Origin: Ardenticatenaceae bacterium
GTDB taxonomy: Bacteria > Chloroflexota > Anaerolineae > Promineifilales > Promineifilaceae
Direction: 5' to 3'
Assembly: GCA_020634455.1 (NCBI GenBank)
Contig: JACKBQ010000001.1
Location: 124,001-188,000 of the forward strand
Length of the DNA stretch: 64,000 nt
Shown: in pieces, positions 19,021 to 28,240 of the stretch
Numbering within the stretch: the stretch's first letter is position 1
Layout of the letters: each line of letters begins with the position of its first letter
Translations under genes and position numbers: made by a program
The notes under the pieces: model-generated
What the model was told of the DNA's origin: nothing
The model's database searches: none
What the model saw: only the letters and a program-made list of their open reading frames with translations

Positions 19021-19283
19021 AAAACAGAGTCGAAAGTGTGGGAGATGACTCTGTTTAGCCAATTATTGGGAAATAGGTTGTTTATCTTTTTAAGTGATAA
19101 GCCAGCGAATGCTTATCTTACGTTATACAAAACCCTGAGCGTTTGTCCAGGTATCGGATGTGGTGAGTTATTTGCAATTTTTTTGCAAATTGGTTGCTAT
19201 GTCAACAACTATTTAGTTTATCAAAATGTGTCCTGACTGGCGAGTTTATTTATCTGTACACCACGGCTGTTAATTTTCAAAAA

Positions 19284-19340
19284 ATGGGACGCGGATTAAC
19301 GTGGAGAACGCGGATAGAAACAAATAATCCGCGTTTTTTC
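19284..19340. repeat. CGCGGATT-type inverted repeat near the thrB end
   Basis: GGACGCGGATTAACG and GAACGCGGATAG are followed by AATCCGCGTTTTTT. On the plus strand the last arm ends in a T-run, so it could act as a terminator in that direction. Confidence 0.55.
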
Positions 19341-19365
19341 GTGCTCTTTCACCTCTTAAAGGCGA

Positions 19366-20301
19366 CTACTGAAAAGCCCTGATCTTTGCACCAACAGTGT
19401 CTATGGGGAGAATCCAACTGTGGCTGGCGAGGTTGTGTTGGTGGAAAACGGCCGTTACCGCTCCCACTATCTCTTCATGACCCGCCGGAGCAAAGGCGAT
19501 GAGACTTGGCCCTGCACCACTCAACGCCACGCCCGCGGCTCCGGCGGCCGTGGCGGCGGCAAACGCAGCGGCCATACCGGGGATGAGCGGCAGGCGGTAG
19601 GGCTGGTGCAAGCGATCCTGCATGGCCAAAGCCAACTTGTTGTAAGCGGCCGTTTCCAGGGCGCGGGTGAGCAGCGGCAGACGGCTGGCGTTGAAAATGG
19701 CATCTTGACGGCTGATGTGGCTGGGCAGGGCAGCGCGGGCATCTTTGGTGAGCAGTTGAAAATCGGGCGTGACGATGACCACGCGCTGGGCCGCAATGGG
19801 CAAGGGTTCGATGTGAACCTGTTCGCCATGCATGACGCCGAGGACGAGGCCGCCAAGCAGGGCGGGGGCGACGTTGTCTGGGTGGCCTTCTTCGGCGGTG
19901 GCCGTGTCGAGCAGTTGGGCCTGGGTAAAGGGGTCGTCCAGCAGTGCATTGGCTCCGAGCAGCCCGGCGAGTACGGCCGTTGAGCTGCTGCCCAGTCCAC
20001 TGCCGACGGGGATGTGGTTTTCTTGTTGGATGTGGAGGTGAGACGGCCGTTTCCCTACACGTTCAAACAGGCAGCTGGCCATCTGGTAAACCAGGTTGGT
20101 TTCATCGGTGGGCACTTTTTCGGCGTCCAGCCCGGTGGCCTGGATGGTGAGCGTGGTTTTTTTAACGGTTTTGGCTGGATTGGCAAATTCGGCGGTAAAG
20201 GTGACGTGATTGTACAGGGCAAGCGCCAGCCCCAGGCAGTCGAAGCCGGGGCCAAGGTTGGCAGAGGTGGCAGGAATGGTGACGGTGACTTGTTTTTTCA
20301 T
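19366..20301 (-). CDS. thrB: Homoserine kinase
   Basis: GHMP kinase that phosphorylates homoserine in threonine synthesis. 311 aa with the N-terminal TIPATSANLGPGFDCLGLAL, the ATP-loop PVGSGLGSSSTAVLAGL, EGHPDNVAPALLGG, and the C-terminal GAAGVALSGAGPSLIAFAP. The ATG at 20301 is taken rather than the upstream TTG; GAGA precedes it. It stands alone, without thrA or thrC visible, and is divergent from the methyltransferase gene. Confidence 0.94.
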   Translation of the reverse strand: MKKQVTVTIPATSANLGPGFDCLGLALALYNHVTFTAEFANPAKTVKKTTLTIQATGLDAEKVPTDETNLVYQMASCLFERVGKRPSHLHIQQENHIPVGSGLGSSSTAVLAGLLGANALLDDPFTQAQLLDTATAEEGHPDNVAPALLGGLVLGVMHGEQVHIEPLPIAAQRVVIVTPDFQLLTKDARAALPSHISRQDAIFNASRLPLLTRALETAAYNKLALAMQDRLHQPYRLPLIPGMAAAFAAATAAGAAGVALSGAGPSLIAFAPAGHEEIVGAVTAVFHQHNLASHSWILPIDTVGAKIRAFQ

Positions 20302-20390
20302 TGGATTTCTCAAAAAATTTGTTTGTTTTCGGCATTGTGCTTCATTTTACGCTAGAATGCGCAGAGTAACGAAAAAGCAGCAGGGCACTC

Positions 20391-20455
20391 ATTAACACAG
20401 ATGAACACAGGTTTTGCTTTTATCTGTGAAAATCAGTGTTCATCTGCGTCCCAAA
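20391..20455. repeat. ACAGATGAACACAG inverted repeat between thrB and the methyltransferase
   Basis: AACACAGATGAACACAGG is followed by ATCTGTGAAAATCAGTGTTC and ATCTGCGTCC. It occupies the divergent intergenic region directly before the methyltransferase start. Confidence 0.6.
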
Positions 20456-20459
20456 ATTT

Positions 20460-21707
20460 ATGAACCTAGAACGAGAATTAGCACATTTACCGGAGCCATC
20501 GGAGAAGCGGCTGGCGCTGCGGGTGAGCCCGGCGGCGGAGCGAGCGGTTCGCAACGGACATCCCTGGGTGTTTGATAAAGCGATTCGGCAGCCGGTTGTA
20601 GACGGCCGTTCCGGGGACCTGGCCGTTATTTTTGATCGCAAAAACCGCTTTTTGGCGGTTGGGCTGTACGCACCTGCCTCGCCGATTCGCGTACGGATTT
20701 TGGCACAGGGGCAGCCCACGCAGATTGATGCGGACTGGTTTTTGTACCAATTGGAAACGGCCGCAGAGCAGCGTTTGCCTCTGCTGCAAACCAACAGCAC
20801 CGGCTACCGGCTGGTGCACGGCGAAAACGACGGTCTGCCGGGGCTGGTGATTGACCGGTATGGCGAAACGCTGGTGGTGAAGCTGTACACCACCGCCTGG
20901 GTGCCCCACTTGCGCCATGTACTGCAAGCGGCCACCAAAGTTGCGCCGGCCAAGCGCGTGGTGCTGCGGTTGAGCCGCTTTGTGCAAAGCCAGCCAGAGG
21001 TATTGTACGGCCTGCACGATGGCCAGGTGTGGGGGCAGCCAGTGCGGAATGAAGGGGTGCGCTTTCTGGAAAACGGCCTCTATTTTGAGGCAGATGTGGT
21101 GCAGGGGCAGAAGACGGGCTTCTTTTTGGACCAGCGGGACAACCGGGCGCGGGTAGAGAAGCTGGCGGCGGGCAGGCGGGTGCTGAATGTGTTTGCCTAC
21201 ACGGGCGGATTTTCACTTTACGCGGCGCGGGGCGGGGCCAAAGAGGTGGTGAGTCTGGACCTGAGCCAGCCCGCGCTGGCCAACGCGATGCGCAATTTTA
21301 AGCTGAATCGAGCCAACGAGGCGGTGGCGGCAGCTGAGCATGAGCTGCTGGTGGGGGACGCCTTCCTGACGATGCAGCAGTTGATTGCCAACAAGCGCCG
21401 TTTTGAAATGGTGATTATTGATCCGCCAGCGTTTGCCAAGCGAAAAGAGGAGGTGGAACGAGCCGTGGCGGCATACGGCCGTCTCGTGCGCCTCGGCCTA
21501 AAATTGCTACGACCCGGTGGGGTTTTGGTGATGGCTTCTTGCTCCAGCCGGGTGAGCGCAGACCAATTTTTTGAGTTGGTGCATAAAACGGCGCTGGGGG
21601 TGGAACGGGCGTTGCAAGAAATCGAGCGCACCGGCCACGCCCTGGACCACCCCATCGCTTTCCCCGAAGGCGCTTACCTAAAATGCCTGTTTGCTTTTGC
21701 TCCCTAG
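20460..21707 (+). CDS. RlmI-type class I rRNA methyltransferase (PUA domain)
   Basis: 415 aa, COG1092-like 23S rRNA m5C methyltransferase family. The N-terminal PUA domain (LRVSPAAERAVRNGHPWVFD, about residues 20-95) is followed by an EEHAD-like region with TGYRLVHGENDGLPGLVID. The SAM-binding Rossmann domain has GFFLDQRDNRARV, NVFAYTGGFSLYAARGGA, DLSQPALANA, the catalytic-loop DPPAFAK and the Cys-containing ASCSSRVS. Start ATG at 20460 has no clear ribosome site because the upstream bases are repeat DNA; a GTG 24 bases earlier is the alternative. The exact rRNA position is not inferred. Confidence 0.9.
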   Translation: MNLERELAHLPEPSEKRLALRVSPAAERAVRNGHPWVFDKAIRQPVVDGRSGDLAVIFDRKNRFLAVGLYAPASPIRVRILAQGQPTQIDADWFLYQLETAAEQRLPLLQTNSTGYRLVHGENDGLPGLVIDRYGETLVVKLYTTAWVPHLRHVLQAATKVAPAKRVVLRLSRFVQSQPEVLYGLHDGQVWGQPVRNEGVRFLENGLYFEADVVQGQKTGFFLDQRDNRARVEKLAAGRRVLNVFAYTGGFSLYAARGGAKEVVSLDLSQPALANAMRNFKLNRANEAVAAAEHELLVGDAFLTMQQLIANKRRFEMVIIDPPAFAKRKEEVERAVAAYGRLVRLGLKLLRPGGVLVMASCSSRVSADQFFELVHKTALGVERALQEIERTGHALDHPIAFPEGAYLKCLFAFAP

Positions 21708-21731
21708 CTTGGTATTGCACGTCTTGCAATG

Positions 21732-22205
21732 TTACTTTTCTAATTGGTTGAATTCAAAGCAGCTCGATTCTCTCTTGTAAGATCTTTCACAGTATTCACC
21801 CCAAGATACTACCACCCAATGACCATCTACTTTTGTTACAGCAATATTGTCTACAGTGATGTGATAGAAATCATCTGGACATTCGCGACCAATAATAAAG
21901 CTGGCAATATCTTGACCTGTCTCCTCATCAAATCTTCCAACCGAAGTAGTTCCAACGTCTGGATCTGACGGAAACATGCAATTTTCTGGTATTGGGGCGT
22001 GAATAATTTCCCAATTCTCCAACAGTTGCCACTTTTCTGCGCTAGTAATAGCACGAACTTTGTCCATATCATTGTAAATTAGCCCTTTCGCAAAATCTGC
22101 TTGGACTGCAAATGATGATTTTGGAAGCATATAAATGATAGCTATGCCAATACCAATTAAAATTCCAAAAGCAAGAATAGACCCGCCACAACTTTTCTTT
22201 GACAT
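21732..22205 (-). CDS. Membrane-anchored hypothetical protein
   Basis: 157 aa, not recognised. One N-terminal membrane segment (GGSILAFGILIGIGIAIIYM, residues 7-26) anchors a soluble domain that would face outside. The domain contains three cysteines (PENCMFPSD, GRECPDDFY and EYCERSY with a further Cys in ESSCFEF) that could form disulfides. The gene is more AT-rich than its neighbours and has no ACGGCCGT copy, which may indicate recent acquisition. Confidence 0.6.
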   Translation of the reverse strand: MSKKSCGGSILAFGILIGIGIAIIYMLPKSSFAVQADFAKGLIYNDMDKVRAITSAEKWQLLENWEIIHAPIPENCMFPSDPDVGTTSVGRFDEETGQDIASFIIGRECPDDFYHITVDNIAVTKVDGHWVVVSWGEYCERSYKRESSCFEFNQLEK

Positions 22206-22436
22206 TATTTAAACGATTCCACTGATTGTGAATAACTGATAAATCTTGGTTGATGCAAGTGAAGAATAAATAAAAACGCGCCTGTGCAGTATACAAAAAA
22301 AGGTGTCTGATTCAAATAGAATTGGCAAATATTTGGGTGGGACACGGCCGTTTCCCCTCCATCAACTTCACTTCCCATCGCTCTAGCCCACCCATCGCTG
22401 CTCGACTTCTGACTTGACGATGCCTAAAATGAGATC

Positions 22437-22979
22437 ATGAATGAACAAGTCACATCTACTTTGATTGGCAACCGCATTGTTGTCACGGGCATGGCTGGTG
22501 CCGGGAAGAGTACATTTTCGCGGATATTGGCTCAAAAGACGGGCCTTCCGCTCATTCACCTTGATCTGCACTGCTGGAACCCTGGCTGGGTTCGCGTGCC
22601 AGCCGGTGAGATGTTGGCGAAACAGCGGGTACTGCTCGCTGGGGAGAGATGGATTGTTGACAGCAACGACGTAGATGACGACCTCCTCGTTGCGCGGGTA
22701 GATACGCTGGTGATTTTGGCGACACCCTGGTGGATCTGTGCCTGGCGTGCCTTCAAGCGCGGGCTGCGGCGCCCCCCAGAGACGCAGCTTCCGCCCGGTT
22801 GCGAGGAATCTCTATCGCAGCGGTTGCGGGACGAATGGGGCATTGTTTGGCGGAACTGGCGGGACCGAGACGTGGTGCGCAAACAATACGAGATGCTTGC
22901 TTTAAGCTGCCGCGAGTTGATGCAGGTTTACATCTTGAGTTCCAAGCATGAAACGGCCGAATTTGTTGACAGTCTCTGA
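22437..22979 (+). CDS. P-loop NTPase, adenylate-kinase/topology-modulation-like
   Basis: 180 aa small nucleotide kinase-like protein. The Walker A motif is VTGMAGAGKSTFSRILA (residues 17-33). HLDLHCWNPGW and ERWIVDSND follow, as in FlaR/topology-modulation-type adenylate-kinase-related proteins, then a lid-like Arg-rich region (AFKRGLRRPPETQ, REQLRDEW-like SQRLRDEWGIVWRNWRDRD). Substrate unknown. It stands alone on the plus strand. Upstream is a segment shared with the SHMT-like gene promoter region. Confidence 0.75.
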   Translation: MNEQVTSTLIGNRIVVTGMAGAGKSTFSRILAQKTGLPLIHLDLHCWNPGWVRVPAGEMLAKQRVLLAGERWIVDSNDVDDDLLVARVDTLVILATPWWICAWRAFKRGLRRPPETQLPPGCEESLSQRLRDEWGIVWRNWRDRDVVRKQYEMLALSCRELMQVYILSSKHETAEFVDSL

Positions 22980-22997
22980 ATGCCCCAGCGTTATCAA

Positions 22998-24032
22998 TTA
23001 GCCGCGTGCTTGTTTGTTAAATTTGCTGGTTAGCAGTTTCAAGTCATGACGAGACCCAAGAAATAATAATCTCGTAACTGCACTCAAGGACAGCAAGTAA
23101 TGAATTCCGATACACACAAAAAATATCAGTAAACTCATGCCCCAAGGGAAGTCGCTGCTATATTTTTCAAATCTAACATGGAAGAATTGATGCGTAAACA
23201 TCACAGTTGCGGAGGCCTTTCCAGAATAAGCCAGGAAATCTTTTACATATTCAAGCCGCTTCATTCCGTGCGAAACAACAGCGATAAGATGCGTGAAAGC
23301 TATTGCCGCTGCGGGTGACAATACGAACCAGCCATAATAGGAATATTTCATGTTAAAGCTCATTTTATATCCCTCGAAAACCAGAAACGCTGAAACCAGG
23401 GCGATAAGCAAGGATATAACGATTAGCTTGTATTCATGGCTGGTAAATATTTTTTGGCCAAAGATATGCCCAATGCTCAAGAAAAATAAGGAGCAAAGCA
23501 CAATATTTATCCCCCATGGAAAGGAAAGCCACTGAAAAGCGTTTTGATTTACCATTGCCAAGACATAAAGCACACATGCCAATAATAAAATGGTTCTTTT
23601 TGCGCTAAATCGGTTGTAAATGTAGTTGTAAACCTGAAGCGTGATGTACAAGCATGTGACAAACCAAAAAACCCCTAAGACACCAGTTAGTAAGCGTCCG
23701 CCCCAAATAACTTTTACCACCTCTTTTCCAAGATGAAGCGCACTCTCAAAAGTGGGGTCTTTCACCCAGCCTGTTGCAAGACGGGCAAAGTTGGGTGCCG
23801 AAAAAATACCTAGATAAACGAAATATGGAATCAGCAGCGAAATCGCTTTATTTTTGAGAAACTGGGAATGATTGGAATCAGCTTTAAATAAGTAGCCACT
23901 CACCATAAAGAACAGCGGCATATGGAACAAAAACATCATTTCGGACGCAAATCCAGGAACAACATGCCCTGCTATTACTGAAAAGATGCCAATGCCTTTC
24001 AGAATATCAATTTCCTCTTTTCGGTCCATCAT
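22998..24032 (-). CDS. Acyltransferase family 3 membrane protein
   Basis: 344 aa with about ten membrane segments. The N-terminal signature RKEEIDILKGIGIFSVIAGH, with the histidine at the end of the first helix, and MPLFFMVSGYLF, are typical of O-acyltransferases that modify cell-surface sugars. The start is chosen at the ATG at 24032 (GAGG just before); the next codon is also ATG, and a longer reading frame reaches 24074. It is clearly lower in GC than its neighbours and lacks ACGGCCGT, suggesting horizontal gain. Confidence 0.82.
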   Translation of the reverse strand: MMDRKEEIDILKGIGIFSVIAGHVVPGFASEMMFLFHMPLFFMVSGYLFKADSNHSQFLKNKAISLLIPYFVYLGIFSAPNFARLATGWVKDPTFESALHLGKEVVKVIWGGRLLTGVLGVFWFVTCLYITLQVYNYIYNRFSAKRTILLLACVLYVLAMVNQNAFQWLSFPWGINIVLCSLFFLSIGHIFGQKIFTSHEYKLIVISLLIALVSAFLVFEGYKMSFNMKYSYYGWFVLSPAAAIAFTHLIAVVSHGMKRLEYVKDFLAYSGKASATVMFTHQFFHVRFEKYSSDFPWGMSLLIFFVCIGIHYLLSLSAVTRLLFLGSRHDLKLLTSKFNKQARG

Positions 24033-24138
24033 CCTCGATTTTCTGCACGCATGATCGTCACTACCCTGGCACAAATGCCAACAGACTGACCAGTTTTAAT
24101 AAGCGGCCATGTTTGTTGCTTGAACGGCCGTACTGGGC

Positions 24139-26157
24139 TTAACCCAAAACCTGCTTCACTTTTCGCGTAAGGCTTTGAATTGAAAACGGCTTTTGCAAGA
24201 AGTTGATGCCTTTGTCCAAGATGCCGTGATGCACAATGACGTTGTCGGTGTAGCCCGACATATACAACACCTTGATGTCTGGATGAACTTGGGCAATCTT
24301 TTGGTACAGGATACGGCCGTTCATCTCCGGCATAATCACATCAGTGAGCAGAAGGTGAGGGGGTGGTTGGGACTCGGTTGCCAGCCGAAGGCCGTCCGTT
24401 GCGCTTTGAGCCTCAATGACCTGATAACCATAAGCCGACAGGGTTTCACAAACCAGTTGACGCACCATGGTTTCATCTTCAACCACCAGAATAGTTTCTG
24501 TTCCGTAAATTAACGTAGGCTCTGGAACCGTTATCTTTGCAGTTTGGGCAGCTTCTTCCACGCGGGGCAGGTAAATTTTGAAGGTTGCGCCATTACCCGG
24601 TTCGCTATAGACCCAAATAATGCCGTTATGCTGTTGAACAATGCCAAAAACCGTGGATAACCCTAGCCCTGTCCCTTTTCCTTTTTCTTTGGTGGTAAAA
24701 AACGGTTCAAAAATATGCTGTTGCACTTCAGCATCCATGCCACAGCCGGTATCGCTAACTGCCAGCATAATGTAAGGTCCCGGCGCATAAGAGCCAGCAA
24801 ATTTTTTAACATAGGTGTTATCTAAATACACATCGGCCGTCTCAATCGTAACTTTGCCCCCTCCTGCCATTGCATCACGGGCGTTCACCACCAGGTTGAG
24901 CAAAACTTGCTCAATCTGCCCCTGGTCAGCCATGATTCGGCACGAAGCAGGTTCCAGAAAAGTATGGAGTTCAATGTCTTCCCCAATAAGCCGTTGCAGC
25001 ATTTTCTGAAAATCACTCACAACCGGGTTTAGATCGAGGACGCGCATTTCTAACATTTGCTTACGACTGAAAGCCAAAATTTGGCGGGTGAGCGTGGCTG
25101 CCCGTTCGGATGCTTCACGTACTCGTTGCAAATTGTCATACAGCTTGTCGTCGGGAGATAATCTTTTCAGCGCCATTTCAACATAGCCAATGATCGGTAT
25201 CAAGATATTGTTGAAATCATGCGCAATTCCACCCGCGAGCCTGCCAATAGACTCCAATTTTTGGGTTTGCAGGAATTTAGCTTGCATTTCTTTGCGCTCG
25301 GTGACATCTAGCATCTGCACCAAATACCCTGTAATTTCCTGCTCATGTTTTAATGGAATTGCGTACATCTCCAAATAGAGGATGCCAGATTTGCCAGTCG
25401 AGAACAGATTGGCCTCTTTCACCTCCTCAAAATCTAAATGGGCGGGGACAAAAACAGGGTTGCCATTTTTCAGCGCTTCGGTCCTTTCTGGTGAAAGAAA
25501 AGAGGAAGACCACATATCGTACCCCAGTATTGAGCTTTTATCTTCAAGCCCATAGATTTTCAATGTCTGCGGGTTTACATCAATTAATAGCCCCGCTTTG
25601 TCGTAAATCTGGATAGCGATCGGGGATTGTTCATAGATGGCACGGAATTTTTCTTCACTTTTTTGTAAAATTTTCTCCGCTTGCTGACGTGCCGTGATGT
25701 CAATAAAAGTCACGGCACACTGTTTTGGGCCAGCCTGGTAGGCGATCACCGAATAGTAATAACCAAGCAGCCTGGAATCCTCTTCAAATTGGCGGGATTT
25801 TCCTGTCAGGGCAATGTTGCCGTAGGTGCCTATCCAGTCGGCCGGGTCGTTTTCTATGCCAGGCAGCGCCTGGGTTAAACGTTTGCCGATGACTTCCGAC
25901 GTTTTTAAGCCTGTGGTGGTTTCAAAGCCGTTGTTGGCAGCCAAAATTATCAGATCGATTGGAATACCGTTGTCATCCTGAACTACCTCAAACAGGACAA
26001 AACCAGCATTCATGTTTTCAAAGAGCGCCTGGTATCTTCTCTCTGAAACAGTGTGGTTTGTACGGGATTGCTCCTGCTGACGCAGGGCTTCTAAAGCAGC
26101 TTCAGCAGCGAAAAGCCGTTCTTTCAGTTCCTCATAGCTGAGATTGTCGTCTGGCAT
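24139..26157 (-). CDS. Hybrid PAS-PAS histidine kinase with C-terminal receiver
   Basis: 672 aa, no membrane segments, so a cytoplasmic sensor. N-terminal coiled coil (YEELKERLFAAEAALEAL), PAS 1 (RRYQALFENMNAGFVLFEVV), PAS 2 (EEKFRAIYEQSPIAIQIYD), HisKA with AGGIAHDFNNILIPIIGYVE, HATPase with NLVVNARDAMAGGG, DTGCGMD and GKGTGLGLSTV, then a receiver with VEDETMVRQLV, phospho-Asp in LLTDVIMPEMNG and LQKPFSIQ. The ATG at 26157 follows GGAGAAC. Orphan kinase; no partner gene adjacent. Confidence 0.92.
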   Translation of the reverse strand: MPDDNLSYEELKERLFAAEAALEALRQQEQSRTNHTVSERRYQALFENMNAGFVLFEVVQDDNGIPIDLIILAANNGFETTTGLKTSEVIGKRLTQALPGIENDPADWIGTYGNIALTGKSRQFEEDSRLLGYYYSVIAYQAGPKQCAVTFIDITARQQAEKILQKSEEKFRAIYEQSPIAIQIYDKAGLLIDVNPQTLKIYGLEDKSSILGYDMWSSSFLSPERTEALKNGNPVFVPAHLDFEEVKEANLFSTGKSGILYLEMYAIPLKHEQEITGYLVQMLDVTERKEMQAKFLQTQKLESIGRLAGGIAHDFNNILIPIIGYVEMALKRLSPDDKLYDNLQRVREASERAATLTRQILAFSRKQMLEMRVLDLNPVVSDFQKMLQRLIGEDIELHTFLEPASCRIMADQGQIEQVLLNLVVNARDAMAGGGKVTIETADVYLDNTYVKKFAGSYAPGPYIMLAVSDTGCGMDAEVQQHIFEPFFTTKEKGKGTGLGLSTVFGIVQQHNGIIWVYSEPGNGATFKIYLPRVEEAAQTAKITVPEPTLIYGTETILVVEDETMVRQLVCETLSAYGYQVIEAQSATDGLRLATESQPPPHLLLTDVIMPEMNGRILYQKIAQVHPDIKVLYMSGYTDNVIVHHGILDKGINFLQKPFSIQSLTRKVKQVLG

Positions 26158-26446
26158 ACTGTTCTCCGTCGCCTGAATGTTCCGCATGGTTTGATTGGTT
26201 CAAATGCAGGATAAACTTACAAATGAATCGTTATTTGGCGATTTTTTAAAAGAATCTGGTTTTGGTCAGGTATGTAAACGCGCTACTTGCGTGAGCAACC
26301 TGCTTAAGAAAAGGGAAACACGCACCGCAGTATACAGAAAATGTGTGGGGATTCAAACAAATGTTGAAGGGAAATTGGTATGGTAACGGCCGTTCCTCTG
26401 CTAAACTATCTCCCCTTATTCACACACCGCAGGCAAGGAGTTGAAA
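26158..26446. other. Divergent promoter region, kinase / SHMT-like
   Basis: 289 bases without a gene. It contains GCAGTATACA-AAAA-GTGT-GATTCAAA (26325-26356), also present at 22287-22315 before the P-loop NTPase gene, and one AACGGCCGTT near 26388. Confidence 0.5.
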
Positions 26447-27766
26447 ATGCACCTGGGAAATTTATCGTGGCTGCCGCAGGACACGGCCGTTTACATCCAC
26501 ACCGTTCTAAAAAATTATGCTGCCCTCACCGCCGATGAGCTGGATGCCGAAATTGTGGCCCTCACCGCCGCCAACCGCACCATCCACGAGCGAGATTGCC
26601 TCAACCTGAACCCCGGCACCAACGCCATGAACCCCCGCGCCGAGGCGCTGCTGGCCGATGGCCTGGGCAGTCGCCCCTCGCTGGGCTACCCCGGCGAAAA
26701 GTATGAGATGGGGCTGGAAGCAATCGAAAAGATTGAGGTGATGGCCGCTGCGCTGGCCTGCGAACTGTTTGGGGCCGAGTACGCCGAAATTCGCGTGGCC
26801 TCTGGCTCGATGGCCAATCTGTACGCCTTCATGGCCACCTGCCAGCCCGGCGACAAGATCATCGCACCGCCGGCCGAGATTGGCGGGCACATCACCCACC
26901 ACCAGGCGGGGGCGGCGGGCTTGTACGGCGTGGAGATTCACGCCGCACCAGTGGATGCGGCTCATTACACGGTTGATGTGGCTGGTTTGCGGAAGATGGC
27001 GCACCAACTGCGCCCCAGGCTCATCACCGTAGGTGGCAGCCTGAATTTGTGTGCCCATCCGGTGCGGGAACTGCGCCAAATTGCTGATGAGGTGGGGGCG
27101 TGGTTGCTGTTCGACGCGGCGCACCTCTCTGGCATGATTGCCGGGCAAGCCTGGCAGCAGCCGCTGGCCGAAGGCGCACACCTGATGACGATGAGCACCT
27201 ACAAAAGCCTGGGCGGGCCGCCGTCTGGCCTGATTGTGACCAATGAGCCGGAACTGGCGCAGCGGCTTGACGCCATCGCCTATCCGGGGCTGACGGCCAA
27301 CTTTGACGTGAGCAAGTCGGCGGCGCTGGCGATGACGCTGCTGGATTGGCGGGTGTTTGGCAAAGATTATGCGGCGATGATGCGAGATACTGCCGTTTCC
27401 CTGGCCACATCCCTCGCTGCGGAAGGCTTACCCGTCTTTGCCACGGCGAAAGGGTTTACCCAGTCGCACCAATTTGCCCTGGAAGCGAAAGCGTTTGGCG
27501 GCGGGCAAACGGCCGCTCGCAAACTTCGCGCGGGTAACATCCTTGCCTGCGGCATTGGCCTGCCCATCGCCCCCGTATCGGGCGATTTGAATGGCCTGCG
27601 CTTTGGCACGCCGGAAATTGTGCGTTGGGGGATGACGCCGGAGCAGATGCCCCGTGTGGCTGCGTTGGTGGCGGATATTTTGCTGGAAAGACGGCCGTTG
27701 CCCACCATCCGCCAGGAGGTCACCGCCTTGCGCAGCCAATTCCAAACCTACCACTACATTCGCTAG
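26447..27766 (+). CDS. Serine hydroxymethyltransferase-like PLP enzyme
   Basis: 439 aa, SHMT family by overall pattern: NLNPGTNAMNPRAEALLADGLGS, GYPGEKYEMG, ELFGAEYAEIRVASGSMANL, the PLP aspartate in LLFDAAHLSGMIAG, and the PLP-lysine segment TMSTYKSLGGPPSGL. Canonical GlyA has TTTHKTLRGPRGG there, so the residue before the lysine is Tyr instead of His and the GPR arginine is replaced. That suggests a divergent subfamily with another amino acid substrate or a threonine-aldolase-like activity. The ATG at 26447 follows AAGGAG. Confidence 0.8.
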   Translation: MHLGNLSWLPQDTAVYIHTVLKNYAALTADELDAEIVALTAANRTIHERDCLNLNPGTNAMNPRAEALLADGLGSRPSLGYPGEKYEMGLEAIEKIEVMAAALACELFGAEYAEIRVASGSMANLYAFMATCQPGDKIIAPPAEIGGHITHHQAGAAGLYGVEIHAAPVDAAHYTVDVAGLRKMAHQLRPRLITVGGSLNLCAHPVRELRQIADEVGAWLLFDAAHLSGMIAGQAWQQPLAEGAHLMTMSTYKSLGGPPSGLIVTNEPELAQRLDAIAYPGLTANFDVSKSAALAMTLLDWRVFGKDYAAMMRDTAVSLATSLAAEGLPVFATAKGFTQSHQFALEAKAFGGGQTAARKLRAGNILACGIGLPIAPVSGDLNGLRFGTPEIVRWGMTPEQMPRVAALVADILLERRPLPTIRQEVTALRSQFQTYHYIR

Positions 27767-27770
27767 TTTC

Positions 27771-27843
27771 TATCCACAGATTACCGCAGATTTCGCAGAT
27801 TAAGCATAAAAAAATCTGCGTCAATCTGCGTAATCTGCGGATT
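27771..27843. repeat. GCAGATTNC nonameric repeat hairpin between convergent genes
   Basis: CAGATTACC, GCAGATTTC, GCAGATTAA units are followed by complementary AATCTGCGT, AATCTGCGT, AATCTGCGG. It lies between the SHMT-like gene and ridA, which converge, so the hairpin may terminate both. Confidence 0.8.
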
Positions 27844-27844
27844 A

Positions 27845-28240
27845 TTAAAGTAGGGCGACCATTTCGACTTCCACCAGCCAATCCGGATCAACCAGGGCGG
27901 TGACGCCGATGAGGGCGCTGGTGGGCTTGACCCCGCCGTAAAATTTGGCGCGGGCGGCGTTGAACGCGGCCAGTTGGCTCATGTCGGTGAGGTAGGTGGT
28001 CACTTTGACGACGTTGGCAAAGGTGGCCCCGTGCGCCGCCAAAATCGTTTGCAGGTTGTGGAAGACTTGCTCCGCCTGGGCGGCCATATCGCCCACACCC
28101 ACGGTTGCGCCGCTGACGTCTTGCGGCCCCTGCCCGGAGATGAAGAGCATGTCCGACCCGCCAGGCACGCGGGCAGATTGCGAGTAGTTTTTGGGTGGCG
28201 CGTAGACGCCTTCTGGGTTGCTGGTTTGGAATGTGGTCAT
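27845..28240 (-). CDS. RidA/YjgF-family enamine/imine deaminase
   Basis: 131 aa. RidA proteins hydrolyse reactive enamines made by PLP enzymes such as threonine dehydratase. Visible are SNPEGVYAPPKNYSQS, LFISGQGPQD, QAEQVFHNLQTILAAHG, VVKVTTYLTDMSQ and a C-terminal VDPDWLVEVEMVA. Canonical RidA has an Arg in IPTRSARG-like sequence; here the position reads KPTSALIGV, so the usual catalytic Arg seems absent and this may be a Rid subfamily with another role. AGGAGA precedes the ATG at 28240. Confidence 0.88.
   Translation of the reverse strand: MTTFQTSNPEGVYAPPKNYSQSARVPGGSDMLFISGQGPQDVSGATVGVGDMAAQAEQVFHNLQTILAAHGATFANVVKVTTYLTDMSQLAAFNAARAKFYGGVKPTSALIGVTALVDPDWLVEVEMVALL

Larger units (their letters stand above)
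18921..19365. other. Non-coding stretch upstream of the pyruvate dehydrogenase operon
   Basis: No gene seen. It holds a heptamer-repeat hairpin (18955-19020), a 9-bp inverted repeat AACAGAGTC/GACTCTGTT (19021-19053), an AT-rich part that probably includes the minus-strand promoter, and a CGCGGAT-type repeat near 19285-19340 beside the thrB 3' end. Confidence 0.6.
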
